From Ascaphus truei (lineage: Eukaryota; Chordata; Amphibia; Anura; Ascaphidae), in NCBI GenBank assembly GCA_036426205.1, contig CM071570.1:147012028-147076027 (forward strand): a DNA stretch of 64,000 nt, written 5' to 3'. Of this stretch, positions 12,246 to 25,400 are shown one piece after another. The first letter of the stretch is position 1. The number at the start of each line of letters is the position of its first letter. Position numbers and translations under genes: made by a program. The notes beneath the pieces were generated by a model that ran no database searches, was not told where the DNA came from, and saw only the letters and a program-made list of their open reading frames with translations.

Positions 12246-12424
12246 TACCAGGTCTGAGTCCCTGATTGGACACACACAGGCCTAGTCCCTCCGCCTCCCC
12301 TGTGACTCACTGAAGCTGCTGTGGGTGGGGAAAACCCATGATTAATACTGGCAGGCCTGCTCTTACCAGGGCTTACTGCCCGGAGGGGGCAGACTGGTAG
12401 CCCAGGAAACCAGTCGTGGCTACA
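12246..12424 (-). mobile_element. LTR fragment, family B
   Basis: Minus strand begins TGTAGCCACGACTGG at 12424 and carries the GGGAAAACCCATG / TTACTGCC blocks (plus sense) shared with 13300-14028, 18150-18346 and 54764-55057. Truncated on the left. Confidence 0.65.
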
Positions 12425-13299
12425 TAAAAAAAATGTAGATTTTCTGTTTACTTTGAATTTTCACAATCATGTGTTATGTTCAATTTTATCCATGAAAAGG
12501 TCCATTGCTGATGATACTGAAGCAAAAGCAATGGGCTTGTAACATACCAGGCTGCTACTTTTATTTCTGTCACTGAACAAAAAAAGCGTATATAAATGGA
12601 ATTTAAATATCTTTGATACTGTTGCTCTTCTTTTCTCACACTTTCAGAGGCAGGAAATTAAATATAGATCTCCTAACAAAAGCCTGATCATGGCTTTATT
12701 CCCATTCTATTTATCCCTCTCTCCATAAAATTGATAAATAAACTTGGCTGTGTATGAGATGCAAATATATTTACTTTTCTAAAGAGTGACTAAAAACAAT
12801 TCACATACATGTGTCTCTTGGCTTATTACAATGTTTTATCAAACTCAGTTGGCATCATCACCATTAGTCAGTAAATGAAAGCTGCCAAGAAAATCCAGCT
12901 TCCTAGGGTGCCCCAGGTAATTTAGAAAGAATTAATCTGGCAGCTAGAAATACCATACAATACAGTTAAAAAATATGACATTTTTTCAGTAACGTATCAT
13001 GATTGTGAGTGTACTGAACCTTACCAAGTGGTATCCTTGTGAACTGAATCTGTTAGACCTTTGCCCAGCTGAATTTACATGTTGTCATTTTCCTATTGCT
13101 TTCTTATTCTTGCATATGTTACTTAAGTAATAATCCCCGAAGGGCAGGACATTACTGGCTGATAATACCTGCCTCTGGCCTTTAAATCACTGGGGCATTA
13201 ATGGCCAGTACTGCCCTGTCCAGAGAAGATTATTATTATTATTATTATTATTATAGGCTAAGGTTTTTTGCATTTTTTTTTAAAATAATTATAATATTA
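12425..13299. other. AT-rich intergenic DNA, nothing assigned
   Basis: No coding similarity or repeat ends seen apart from an (ATT)n run at about 13230-13254. Confidence 0.5.
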
Positions 13300-14028
13300 T
13301 GTAACAGTGCTCCCCCCCCCCCCCCCCCCCAATCGCAGATAGGGGCTATTACAGGGTGTGTGCAGATAGGGGCTATTACCTGCTGGTAAGAAGAGGGCTG
13401 TCGTCCGTGATGACTTTTGGACACAGGAACAGGCTTCTGGGGTCCATACCCCACATAATACTTAGCAGTGCAGCGCCTCCATCTGCCGTAGGCTCCAGGA
13501 ATATGGAGGCGATCTCCCACGGTAGAACTTGTACTCTCCCCCCAGTTAGATCAAACACCAGAGGTATATTGCAAACAGGAACGGTTTATTACTACATTGT
13601 AACACACAGCTACTCAGCAGTCGTCTGCTGCATACAGTCTCTTGGGTCACAGCTATCACTGGAGATGGTCCCTGGACCGTCACTACAGGGCAAGGGCACA
13701 CCCAGCTGTCCTAGCTCTTCCCCACCTCCCTAGCAGAGGCAGAGATATAATAACACTCACTCATCCCCACAGGGTAGGCCCCAATCTCAGGCTCCCAGAT
13801 GTGTGACCTTCCTTCCTCAGCGGGAAGGAACAACCTGCCCTTAAGTTCAGCCAGAAGGCAGGCACCCCGTTGTCCCAGCTATAACAGGATGTACACCCCA
13901 CGCTGTCACTCAAGTGCAGTACCAAGGTGAAGGGGAAAACCCCATACCAACTACTGGCAAGTCTGTGAATACCAGGGTTTACTGCCAGCCCATTGGGTAG
14001 AATAGTAGCCAGGTGATACCCCGCTACA
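13300..14028 (-). mobile_element. Full-length solo LTR, family B (729 bp)
   Basis: Plus strand starts TGTAACAG (13300) and ends CGCTACA (14028); on the minus strand it is TGTAGCGGGG...CTGTTACA, with TG/CA ends. A 4-bp target duplication ATTA flanks it (13296-13299, 14029-14032). A minus-strand AATAAA poly(A) signal lies at 13585-13590. A 19-bp C run (13312-13330) sits near the 3' end of the LTR. No internal region or second LTR adjoins, so it is a solo LTR from recombination. Ty3/gypsy-type is likely from the 4-bp duplication, but no coding sequence proves it. Confidence 0.75.
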
Positions 14029-14700
14029 ATTAATACAAAAAATGAATAATGGCCCACCACGCTTCCATCCAGTCTATCAATGACAGGCCCCACCATCTCA
14101 CCACCCCTCAGATCAGGACAGCTCTCCCTCTTCTCGGGATTCTCCCCTCACATCAGAATAGCCCCCCTCACTCTTCACTACAATGACACCCCTCCCACCT
14201 TCCCCCTGCACCAATGAATGAAATTCCTGCGCTCTGATTTGGCAAGGTGTCAAACTTTCTGGGCAATACTGGCTGGAATTTAGACCAATCCAAGAGAATT
14301 TCATTAATGTCTAGGATTGTAAACAGTTTAGCCTATAATTTGTACTATACAACATAATTTCTTAAATTGTTCGACATTTGTTATTCAATGGCTCGAATGG
14401 CAATTTATATTTATCCTTTCTTTGTCTGTCTAGCAAATTGTCAGCTCATATGTCAATTTTCTAGAACAACCTAAGTATACAAATGTATAGTAAGCTTGTT
14501 TTTATCAGCTATGGCTTTCATGTATGCTTTTACTCCCTGATCTCATCATTTTGCTTTATACTTAATTGTTACCTCAAATGCACCTGCACCATTTTAATTA
14601 ATGGCTGGTGCTGGGGAAAAAAAAAGGAGCTGGAAGATACTGGAAAACTTATTGATTTGCTTTTAAAACTAACATGTCATACATTCAATTGTATGTATAG
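14029..14700. other. Intergenic, nothing assigned
   Basis: No recognisable gene or element. Confidence 0.45.
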
Positions 14701-14860
14701 CTTTATTTATACAATATAGCGCCCACAGTGTACTCAGCGGTTTTAAAAATAAAATACATTACAGGGAATTATAATACATTAAGTGCTAAAAAGTCAGACA
14801 ATAGGAGAGGAAATCCCTGTCCCAGAGAGTTTACAATCTAAGGCACAGGACATAGTGAAC
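14701..14860. repeat. Interspersed vertebrate repeat fragment
   Basis: A CTTTATTTATACAATATAGCG...TTTACAATCTAAGGCACAGG pattern that I recognise as a very common fish/amphibian interspersed repeat tail. I cannot name the family with confidence. Confidence 0.45.
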
Positions 14861-15084
14861 TCAGCGTCGCTGAGCCGGGCTGAACAGATGCACAAAGCCC
14901 CTGCATCTGTTATCAGCGTGGCTATAGTTTCTCCCTCTGCATGCTTGCTGATGCGTGCGGAGGCTGAGAAACTTCCCCGAGACAGGCAAGTTTGAAATTT
15001 GCCGCTCGGCTGAAGTGGAGGAGCGGTCACGTGACCGCTCCCATCCAATGGGTCTGCAGCCGGTCCGGCATTGTAAGCACAGAG

Positions 15085-15616
15085 GTGTGTGTGTATGTGT
15101 GTGTGTATGTGTGTGTGTGTATGTGTGTGTGTGTATGTGTGTGTGTGCATGCGTGCGTGTGTATGTATGTGCATGTGTGCGCGTGTATGTGTGTGTGTGC
15201 ATGTGTGTGTGTGTGTGTGTGTACATGTGTGTGCGCGTGTGTGTGCATGTGTGCGTGTGTGTGTGTTTGTGTGTGTGTGCGTGCGTGTATGTATGTGTGT
15301 GTGTGTGTGTGTGTATGTGTGCATGTGCATGTGTGCGTGTGCGTGTGCGTGCGTGTGTGTGTGTGTGTGTGTGTGTGCGTGCGTGTGTGTGTATATGTAT
15401 GTGTATCTGTGTGTGTGCATGTGTGCATGTGCATATGTGCATGTGTGCATGTGCATATGTGCATATGTGCGTGTGTGCGTGTGTGCGTGTGTGCGTGTGT
15501 GCGTGCGTGCGTGCGTGCGTGCGCGCGTGTGCGTGCGCGTGTGCGTGCGCGTGTGTGTGCGTGCGTGTGTGCGCGTGTGTGCGTGTGCGTGCGTGTGTGT
15601 ACGCGCGCGCGTGCGT
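15085..15616. repeat. 532-bp (GT)n/(GTGC)n microsatellite
   Basis: Almost uninterrupted alternating purine-pyrimidine DNA: GT runs with AT and GC replacements, becoming GTGC- and GCGC-rich after about 15470. Such DNA readily adopts the Z form in vitro. It creates long open frames in several registers on both strands that encode only Cys/Val/Met or His/Thr repeats and are not genes. Confidence 0.95.
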
Positions 15617-15710
15617 GAATATATTTATCAAAGTTGCACAATGTTAATAAATAATTTATTCTCAACATGTCGTTTTTTTTTTCATTTTTAAAATATTATA
15701 TAATATACAC

Positions 15711-15830
15711 ACACATATACACACACATACACACACAGGTTCCCCAGTGACACACAAACACACAGACCACTTCAAAATGACACACACACACACTGACAGC
15801 TACCAAGTGACACACACACAGTGATACCCG
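15711..15830. repeat. CA-rich imperfect microsatellite
   Basis: ACACACATAC and GACACACA strings interrupted by unique bases. Confidence 0.8.
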
Positions 15831-16537
15831 CCTCCCAAGCGTGCTTGCTGTCTCCTCTGCCAGGACAGCAAAAAGTTCCTGGTAGAGCGAGCGGCAGCAA
15901 GCAAGAGCGAGCAGCAGCACCTAAGTGCTTACTATGTCTCAGGCCTAAGTGGTATGAGAGACTTTAAAGAGACAGCAGGTGAGGGAATAAGTGCAGAAGA
16001 TGGCAGTGCTTGACCACAATGGTTCGTAGGAGCGACGGTGGTTGTGGAAGAGTAGCCATGAGTCCAGGCTATTGGAAAGCTTAAGGGAAAAAAGTTAGTT
16101 ACAGACATTAAATTTCCAACCTTTTTTACATTGTGCACCCCTTAATAAATAAATCTCACTGCCTAGTATTAGATTATTTCTAACAAAGCCAATCCCAGGC
16201 AGTATATGGTCCGGAGCTTGTGAGGGAAACACATGCCTGATAAAGCCCCAAAAGTAACCTCAATCTCTGCAGACAGCATGGGTGCAGAGGTCAATGACTA
16301 CTGGAGCTTCCAAAGTGGTGTTAACAAATGCCATGCTGGCAGGGATTGTGGGCAGTGACTTTGGAAGCTCCTGCTATATTTAACAGCTATACCACCCATG
16401 CTAAGGTGCCGTTTTGGTACTTACAGTACTAAGTGCACAGACCCCACACTCGCTCAGGAACCCACTATACTGCCTGGGACCTGCCATTACATTTTCTTTT
16501 GGTGAACCCCTTGGAGACACCTCACAAACCCATGTTA

Positions 16538-16765
16538 CTGTGGCGCCCGCCTTTATTCTACAACTTCCCCGGATAAATGCGGGGCTTTTCTCCGTTTCTA
16601 TCGGAGTTTCCCGCGTGGCGGCCGCATCATCAGATAAGCGCTAATGGCGCTTATCATTGAAAGCGCCCAAGGGGCAGGAAACCTGCCGAAAAAAAAGCCA
16701 CGCGCCTCCGCGGTTTTAAAATTCCCGCGGTGGCGGCCACAGGAGGATAAAGGCGGTCGCCACTG
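16538..16765. mobile_element. GC-rich TA-flanked MITE (228 bp), copy 1
   Basis: Terminal inverted repeats CTGTGGCGCCCGCCTTTAT (16538) and, reversed, CAGTGGCGACCGCCTTTAT (16765) lie between TA dinucleotides (16536-16537, 16766-16767). The centre carries a 9-bp perfect hairpin GATAAGCGC / GCGCTTATC with a 5-nt loop. Non-coding. TA duplication suggests Tc1/mariner-type mobilisation, but the terminus is not one I know. A second copy is at 28771-29028. Confidence 0.82.
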
Positions 16766-17091
16766 TAGGTAATCAGTGACAAAGGGATTAAAGATTATGA
16801 TCCATGTTTACTAAAGCGTGATAATCCATAAAATACCTTTTTGAAGCTTTCTGAATAGCACTGTTTAGTCAATATAGGTGAATGTGCCAATTATTCAATA
16901 TAAAGAAAAAACTATTTTTACATTTTATCTATGGAATAGACACTGTACAGTAGGTGTACAAATATTAAGTGAAGATATCATAAAAACACATTCAATTATA
17001 TTTATATCTGAGATTTACTGGCAAGGGTTCCTACAATGTCTGGGTATGTCTCCCTGGTCAGGTCCCCCAAAGGTCAGTTGGGTTAGACCTA

Positions 17092-18346
17092 TGTAACGAT
17101 GTTTCTCCCCACCCTATGGGAGATTCTGCCACTTCTGGTCGGGTGGTGCATGATACCTGCAGGAAACAGGAGGGCTGAGTTGTCCACCGATGTTTGTGGG
17201 GACACAGGACTAGGCTTCTGGGGTACATACCCTACATATCTTTAGCAGTGCTGCGCTTCCATCTGCCGTAGGCTCCAGGGAACTGAAGATGATCTCCCAC
17301 GGTAGAACCGATAACCTCTCCCCCCAGTAAGATCACACCGGGCCGGAGGAATAATAACAGGAACGGTTTATTGTCTGAACACCAACAGCAGTACACGGCA
17401 ATCTTCTGCCCAATGCAGTCCCACTCTCAGCTACCCACTGAAGGATGGTCCATAGACCTTCACTACAGGCCAAGGGAACATGCAGCAGTCTCAGCTCTTC
17501 CCTGCCCCTCTAGCAGAGGCAGAGGTATGGTCCACCCTCACTCTCCCCTGAAGGGAAGAGGACTAGAGGAGGCCCAATAGTCAGGCTCAAAGGGGTAGGT
17601 TATTTGACTCATCTGCTTTACATAGCAGTTACAGAGCCCCTGCCAATTGTCCTATTAGTGCAGGTATAATACACACCAGTGTCAGTCTGACATCAGCCTC
17701 TATTGAATGTATAAGGCTGGCAGAAAGAAATATGTGTAAGTTGTATTATATTCACACCAGGGAATTTGTGCACCCACCATTTACCTCTACAGTAAGTTAA
17801 CTATGATACTGGCTTTGGCCAGATTTTAATTGCACTACTCACATAAGCTTATGCTTTCTTTAACCCCTTCAGGGCTTTCACATATTTTTTCACAAGTCCA
17901 TGGGACAATTATTCCATATAATCAGTGTAGGTACTTGCATTAACGGGTATGCCTTGTCGTGGCATGCAGGCTTATAAATACTTTGGCCAAAGGGTTTAAC
18001 AAAATAACCCTTTTTCATGAGATTATTATTTTATTTTATCCTAATTGGAAGGAGAGCAGGAATCGTTCTTTTTGTCTTGGCTGTGTGACCTGCCTCTCTC
18101 AAGGTGGTAGAGGCATTACTAAATTTGGGGTGGCACCACCCTTAAGTACAGCTAGGAAGAGGGCATCAGGTCAGTCCCATGATTGGACATGATCAGGCCT
18201 GATGTCACCGCCTCCCCCTGTTACTCAAGTGCAGCACCAGTGAGTGGGGAAAACCCATATGGACTACTGGCAGGCCTGCTTTATAAGAGCTTACTGCCAG
18301 GAGTAGGGCAGGTTAGTAGCCATAGGTGGCATGGCTAAAACTACAG
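17092..18346 (-). mobile_element. LTR family B, interrupted
   Basis: The left part (17092-17580) matches 13400-13790 block by block: TTCTGGGGT, TCCATCTGCCGTAGGCTCC, GATCTCCCACGGTAGAAC, GGAACGGTTTATT with the minus-strand AATAAA at 17367-17372, and AGCTCTTCCC. The right part (18150-18346) matches the other LTR end (CTCAAGTGCAG, GGGGAAAACCC, TTACTGCCAG). About 17600-18100 has no counterpart in the 13-kb LTR and is probably a later insertion of unknown type. No target duplication was found. Confidence 0.6.
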
Positions 18347-19910
18347 TACTGTTTTTTTTCTGCCTTTAGTATTTCAATTCTTCTTCTACTTTCTCTTCTA
18401 CATTAAGTAACAAAACTCAATTGTGATGTTTTTCGCTCTGCTGCTTTTTTATGCTGTTTTTGAAATCGGATACAAGCTTTAATATTTTGAGAAAAATTAA
18501 CTTCTGTATCTATCTTATTATGCCCCCCCCCCCCCTATTAGGCAATGTCTTTCTACAGGAACTACACAAGTCAGGGTTCCCTTTGCATTTCACTGTTGCT
18601 CCCTGTGTACCAGGTGGCATTATGACACATTTCAGAACTCCACTTTATCTGTCAATTGCCTTTGTCTAGAATTTCCTTCTGCATTATGTAGTGATGACTA
18701 ACAGGGAAATACTAAAGGTTTATTTTTTTATTTTTTTATTTTTTTCACCTCACCCACATACTGGTACTTTGCATAATTTAGTGAGTTTGCTGAGATGAGT
18801 TGCTATAGTTTTTGTATATGACATTTATAAACAACCAGCAAAGATAAAACATTGATACATGTGATCTGAAGATAAAAGTAAGGCAAGCATATTGCTGCTG
18901 CGGTCTGAAGAATAATGTACTGTAAAAGTCCAATGTAAACCATGAGATGTTGACCAAGAAGTATGATATTGCTAAACCCGAGGTTCTCCCCAAAGCAATG
19001 TGACTTTAGATTTGTATTTGATGAAACAAACTCCACCATTTGACATGCTGAAAGACCTAATGGAAACTGCTTCTATGTACCATAAGTGACAAACAATAAA
19101 TCAATAGGAATGGAAAAAAAAAAACAACAAACTCACACTATTGTGTAAAATAAAGAACATACGTATTTTTATAGACAGGTAATTTTCTCAAAAGTAAATA
19201 TAATGGTAATTTGGTTAAACTAAAATGAAAACTGTATAATTATATACTATGAACGTCATGGTGAATTAGAAATTTACTTTGTACTCAAATTCCACTTATT
19301 TTATTTTTTCTTGATGCTGAGTTAAATTGCATAAGTAAGTTGCCAAAAGCATATAATTTGCATTGCATGGAAATCATTATTTCAGGAAAGCCAATGAAAA
19401 AATAAAGTGGTTAAATTGGTTCTATAAGACACTACAGGGAGTTTAATTATCTCAATGTTCATGCAACACATCATTACCACTTCAGTCATCAGTATTACAA
19501 GGGAGAACATCACTGCTAATGTTAGAACAAAACAGTTTAACATTTAGGAACTGTTCAAAAGTGCAACATTTAGGACATAACTATTTCCATAAATGAATAA
19601 AATAGTTAAAACAACTAACTAGTTATATGACTCATACCATGAAAGGGCACCAAAAAATTACGAGTTTTGAGAAATGGTCATGCTCATTTCGTGTCCAATT
19701 TAATGAAGTTTAATGTATTCAGAAATTGTTTCAAACGCTGACAATTATAATTTAAAAAAAAATCCAATAATGTTTCTACTAAAAAAAAAAAACAGACTGG
19801 CACATCTAAATCAGAGCACATGAGCAATAATGGGAACAAACCTAAAACATGCTGTTTAGTAGAAAGTACCAATAATGGCAATCTATGCAGTAGGCTCAGA
19901 AAGAGTGTAA
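18347..19910. other. AT-rich intergenic DNA, nothing assigned
   Basis: Contains a 13-bp C run (18523-18535) and A/T homopolymers. No gene or element ends seen. Confidence 0.5.
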
Positions 19911-20640
19911 GGCTCAGGCCCCGTTACACGCGCCGGCGCGCCCGCCTTGCGTCCTGGCGGAGCGTGCACGGCACTTCAACGCGATCTGCGGTCTGTAGGC
20001 AGCATTTTTTAGTGGCTGGGGCGCAGCCAAAATGTGCCAGGTGGGCGGGGCCATGATGGGGTGGGCGGGGCCATGACAGGGGCGGGGTAATGTGCGAGAA
20101 ACGCCACTTAAATGTATTATTTCTACATGTTATAAGTGCAATATGCCATGGCTACACCATTTTCCATTTTTTAACATAGATTGTGAAAAATATGACGTGG
20201 CTAACAGCTTTTCAAGTGTTCCAAAAGTCTTACTTCTGAGCAGCATAGCAAGAACTATCATAGAACAGTATATACAAACACAGACTGCATTTGATTAAGG
20301 TGCAATGCCCACTTGTTCACACACACAAAACTCGTGACACACCCCTCTTCCCCCCCCCCCCCCCCCCCCCCCCCAGCTGCCAGATACATGATGGAGGAGC
20401 TGCAGAGTGGAATGGAGGCAAAGGCTATGGTCCCGCTGATTGGCTCCTTGGTGCACCACATGACACGTCGCCGCTCGGGATCACAATTCTGCTGTATCCC
20501 CTGCTGGCTGACGCATGACAGTGCGCAGTGAGCCTGGGCGCGAGGAGGCACTAGGGACATCTAGGGAGGATTAAGGGGCTGGTGAGAGGCGCGCGCGCCA
20601 TCGGCTGCACTGGGGACCTAAGGTGTGCAACACATTTAAA
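19911..20640. repeat. GC-rich repeat-like island with 25-bp poly-C
   Basis: Abrupt rise in GC and CpG (GCGCCGGCGCGCCCG near 19930, GGCGCGCGCGCC near 20586). It includes a short direct repeat GGTGGGCGGGGCCATGA (about 20040-20077) and a poly-C tract (20350-20374). The look is that of an unidentified DNA-element or SINE-type repeat rather than a promoter island, as no exon follows. Ends not defined. Confidence 0.35.
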
Positions 20641-21914
20641 TACCATATGTATGACTATTAAGTACCACTCTGCATAAAGGAAAACCTGGCTAGTGGCTGA
20701 ATTGTAGCCTGTAACACATTGTGGCCATAAGGGGTTTATTCACAAATGTTTGATTAACATTTTCCTATTCTAAAGTTGATGTATTGACATATTTGATGTC
20801 ACCTGCCCATGAAACATAGGCCCTCATTCAATGATGTGATGGTTGAATGGAGCAGATCTTTTGTCCAGCACAGGGTGCGGCTCCACAGCATGTTTAATAC
20901 AAGATCAGTGTTACAAGAGTACATTAGGAATAAATCCAGGGAGACCAGTTTATTTACCATGTATTCCAGAAGACACGAGGAGCAATAAAATGTTAACTAC
21001 TACACAAACAAAACAAAAGAAGGGATCCGATTTGTATTCACTTTATTCAGCTTTAGTAAATGTGATTGTCAATTTTACAAGCACAAATAGTTAAATGTCA
21101 TACTTTTGTTTGTGTCCTTAAGTGGACTCAGTCTTGTACTTTTAAGGATGCTCACAAAAAACATATCACAAAAGGAGCGCACAAAAACATATACAGTACA
21201 TTATTTTTTGGAGGATTTTTTTCCTAGGAACGATAACATGAAAATATGTATCTTATTTTAATTTAATTTAAATTAATTCACTGTTATATTTGCATAACTT
21301 CATCTTTAATAGCCATTATCGAGAACTACAAAGTGACCAGAAAGCATTCCATAGTATCCTGAGAGCTAGCAATAGCATTTGTGTGCATTATGAGACTGGC
21401 TTAAATAAATCCATGACATTTTCATAAGTAAAAGATTGATCTCACTTTTTGAATATATTAGCTTAGATGTTATCCTCTATTCACTAAAAGGAAATATATT
21501 AACCAGAATTAAGACTTGAATGATAAATATTTGTTTTGTAGACTTTTTTTAAGATTACATTTTGAACTAATCCAATAATTACATTTGTAGTTTGAATATA
21601 ATTAGAAGAAACAAGGAAAGCATGTATTGATTTCAACCATTTTTTCTCATGAATGCATTTCAGTGTACTATAACTTGTTTTGATCACTGGTGTGGAAAAT
21701 GCCTAGTCCAATCTAAAGAACTTCCAGAAATACACAAGAAGGATCAAAGTACATAAAAGGATGTACGCATATCTGACTAAGATCTAACAAAAAAAACTCA
21801 CGTCTCAATTAAATTCATGTGTATTAGGCACATTGTTTATTTTTTTATAATAATTTTTTTATCACGTTAGCCTACATTATTACAATATGGCTTACATTGG
21901 TTATTATACTTTGC
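20641..21914. other. AT-rich intergenic DNA, nothing assigned
   Basis: No recognisable gene or element. Confidence 0.5.
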
Positions 21915-22480
21915 ATATATAGTTTCAGGTCCTCTGACAGCACGCTGTTTGAATAAAGTCTACTTTTAATCCACCATCAGCCTCTCTCCATCCATTGCTG
22001 TGCTGCCGTTTGCCTGTCCCGTTTGCGGGAAGATTTCTCTATCTACTCTTCACTGCAGGCACGCCGGGTAGGTGCTGAGTCCATACGCTGATCCCACGCT
22101 GTTCCTCGTCATTTCGGAGCGACGCCTGAGCCGCCGGTCATGTGACCGCCCTCTGCGACTGTTCTGTTGCAGGAGGGTTGGCGGCGGAAACATCCACGCT
22201 CCACACGGGAGCCAAGGCCATAGCATCTGGCCAAGCATGGCAGCAGAAGATACCGAGGCATGGAGGATCACAATCAAGATCAAGTATACCACACCACCTA
22301 CAAACCGTGAGTCTTTCTATCTCGGCGTATTTGGAGCTCATTCTGAGCCAGCCGCTGGGAGAGACATCAGGTTATACCTTTTTGCTTTTTACAGCAGTGT
22401 GGTATGGTTTTCATGACTTTATCTTTTCAAGGCTCAAGACACCACCCGTTTCATTCTATTGAGCACCTAATGGGTTAAAA
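21915..22480 (+). mobile_element. Possible Penelope-like terminal segment
   Basis: GTTTGAATAAAGTCTAC (about 21949) followed by a TTTTAATCCACCATCAGCC stretch resembles the post-ribozyme part of the PLE terminal repeat on the minus strand near 52500 (GTTTAAATAAAGTATTTC then a TCCATCCAGCC string). The following 300 bp are GC-rich. No hammerhead core or PLE coding sequence is present here, so this is a weak similarity call. Confidence 0.35.
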
Positions 22481-25400
22481 ATTTACTTTTTTGACCTGGG
22501 CTTACAGATTGTATTAGATCCTACCTGGTCACATTTCCTCTAGCACAATTGAGAACAGGTGGGGTATGTGTTATGCAATCAAATGGACATGAAATATGAT
22601 ATTGCTAAAAACTTGATAAAAATTCTCTACGTTGTGGTACAAATTGAAGAGCTTCCCAAATATATGAATTGATCTAAAGTCTGTCAAAGTTTTCTTTCCA
22701 ATAGTAACGTGTAACTGTCTTTCATATCATCAGCTGATAAACCAAAAGATGACATACTGTAGTAGAGGTGATTCGCAATACCACAGCAAAATAGATAGTC
22801 ATTGATCTTTTAGATAAACGTTGTTTGGTAAGTGTTAAGTGGCATATTTGTAAATAGCATAGCAATTCAGAATTTGTGAGTTTTACCCGATTTTGAATTA
22901 AATTTATTATTTCAATTTTATCACCGAAAACTTTGAAGTTTTGTGGAATAATACATGCATAGAAATCTGACATCAAAGGAAATGGAAACTTAGATTGCCC
23001 ATACTGTACATGAATCTGTTAAGATCCAGCATTTGATGCCTATGATTAATAGGATGTTTGAGGCATGCTGTGTGTCCTGAATGTTCAGGGATCCATAGTA
23101 GGTCTTAGAGTATTGTGGGAACACAAAGTAAGGATTTGATCTCCACCCATCAATTATCTATCTCAAAGTGCCAATAAAACAATTGGCTGAATCAAGTTGG
23201 TTTTATTGTTTCTTTTTATTGCCAAGTACATACCACCAGCTGGCTGACTGCTTTAACTTTACTCTATGGGTTATATTTCTTAAACATAAATAAATGTTAT
23301 TATACTGTATTGTTAATGATTTGTAACCCCTGTTTAGTGGAATTGCAGCAAACAGTTGACCATATTACCACATTGTGACGATTTGTCAACATTAAAGGGG
23401 GGGGGGGAGGTCATGCATCAAAGTCTTCTGGGTGCAAAACTGGTACAAAAAAAAGTGATTAAGGTATCATTGAAATAAAAATCCTTGCTTTCAATTAGGA
23501 TATTCTCTGATGCATCAGTTGCTAATGTTTGCAACAGGTTGGCACACTTTTGAAGCTAGTTGAGATGAATATATAATTTTCCTCAAGCTGTTTTGTACAT
23601 TTTAATGGTGTGCTAAATTGCTAGTATTTCTGAAACATGTAAATGTCAACCTAAAACAATATAGAATGTAGAGTCCACAGTAAAATTAGAGTGTACAGCT
23701 GAAACAAACAAAAAAAACTACAGTATTACTGTTTTGCAATGCATTGGTGGTCATATGAATATACATTTCTCTAATAAGTCCTTGGTATGTCTAGAGAAGA
23801 TGAACAAATATTTTACACAGATGGAAACAAATATACATTTAAACTTTATATCAAACCTTGCTCACATAATGGTTCAGAACACAAGCAATTAGATTAGATT
23901 GTATTCCTTTGCCAGTTACACCTAGATTATCAAATATTTACTCCAGGTAAATTAGATTCAATAAATGGATAATAAATGTAACAAATAATGTATTATTAGT
24001 ATAGACTCAGATGTATATCTAAATACCTAAATACTGAATAAGTTTGACATTTTTGCCATTACGTACTTGAATACAAATAGAAAATAAAGAGATTAATGTT
24101 TTAAAGTAGTTTTTTGGTACAGCTGGGAGAACAATAAGCAAATATAATTTTTGGGTTTAAATATATATGTTTTTCACAGCACAGCTAATTGCATTAATAA
24201 TAGGTTAGTAGAGTTCTGGTGTACAAAGTGGTTTGAGGAAAAGATTTTAATTATATCTTACTGATGCCAGCAGTTGGTATTTTGCTTGTAGAATTCAATA
24301 CAAGTAAACCCCATGCAAGGCTCATTCATTTAAAATACTGACTGCAACCTAAGGAATATATAACAGTGGGGTATTCAAAAAACAATTATGTTACTATTTG
24401 TTGTAATGTTTTCATTTAAGTACTTGAAAATACTGTTTCACAAGAGAGACTTTTTTGCTAGAGTCCCAAGTGCTACAGTATACTGTATGTACCAACCCCA
24501 ACCACACCTTTATACAACACATTGAGAAACACCTGTGCACAAAAAGAAGCATCTTAAATATGCACTAATTTAAATAAATAGCATATTATTTGCATACTTA
24601 AATTCACATATTTCCCAGGTCTCACAGGCGAGATTTTGATTTTGTGCAAGTTCGTCCAATCGCTAAAATCCCATTTTTGCAGGGGATTCAAACTTTGGTG
24701 AAAACGTTATCCATCTAGAGACAAGAGACAAAGTGTGAAGACCTCTCTTGGGGAGCAGGGGGTCAATGCAGGAAAGTGCTTGGGTGGGGTTAAAAATACC
24801 GTAATGAACCAAAGTGTAGGAAGTTCCAAAATTGGCAAATTGACAGAATAAAAATGTTGAAGCAAACAACCATAATAGACAGAGCGATAGATAGATAAAG
24901 CTGAGAAAGCATACCAGAATACTAATAGGACAGTGTATAGTCTAAATGGAGAAATTCAACTACTGACTAGTAAAATAGATGAAAAATAACCTAAACATGC
25001 AAAAAAGGTAAGACAATTGCATCATGGTAACACATATTATAAACAGATAATGATACATAAATCAATAAGATACAGCCCAACAAAAGTAACAAGGAAAAAG
25101 TAATTGAAGATAAAGTGGTACCATGGAAATGCATGTAAGTTTGAAAGATACCGTTGGTATGGATTTCAAGAAATATTAAAAGGCTGTGAATTTACAGCTT
25201 TGTAGAGTGTAAAAATGAAGTCTCACAGATCTATTTATATGAATCTAGGTAGTTGGCCACTATGCCTGGGCGGCAATAGGTGAGGTCGAAAAATTACAAA
25301 TGTAGGGTGTGCTGTCTCCAGCTCTGTGTTTTTATCTTGCTGTTGCTTCGTAACCCTTTGCTTCGGTTCCTCGCCTTCCTGTATGCCATCCTCGCCAATC

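Noticed and set aside
14955..15691. Five overlapping frames of about 200-256 codons on both strands
   Set aside because: They are readings of the GT/GTGC microsatellite and its flanks; the products are only short-period Cys/Val or His/Thr repeats.
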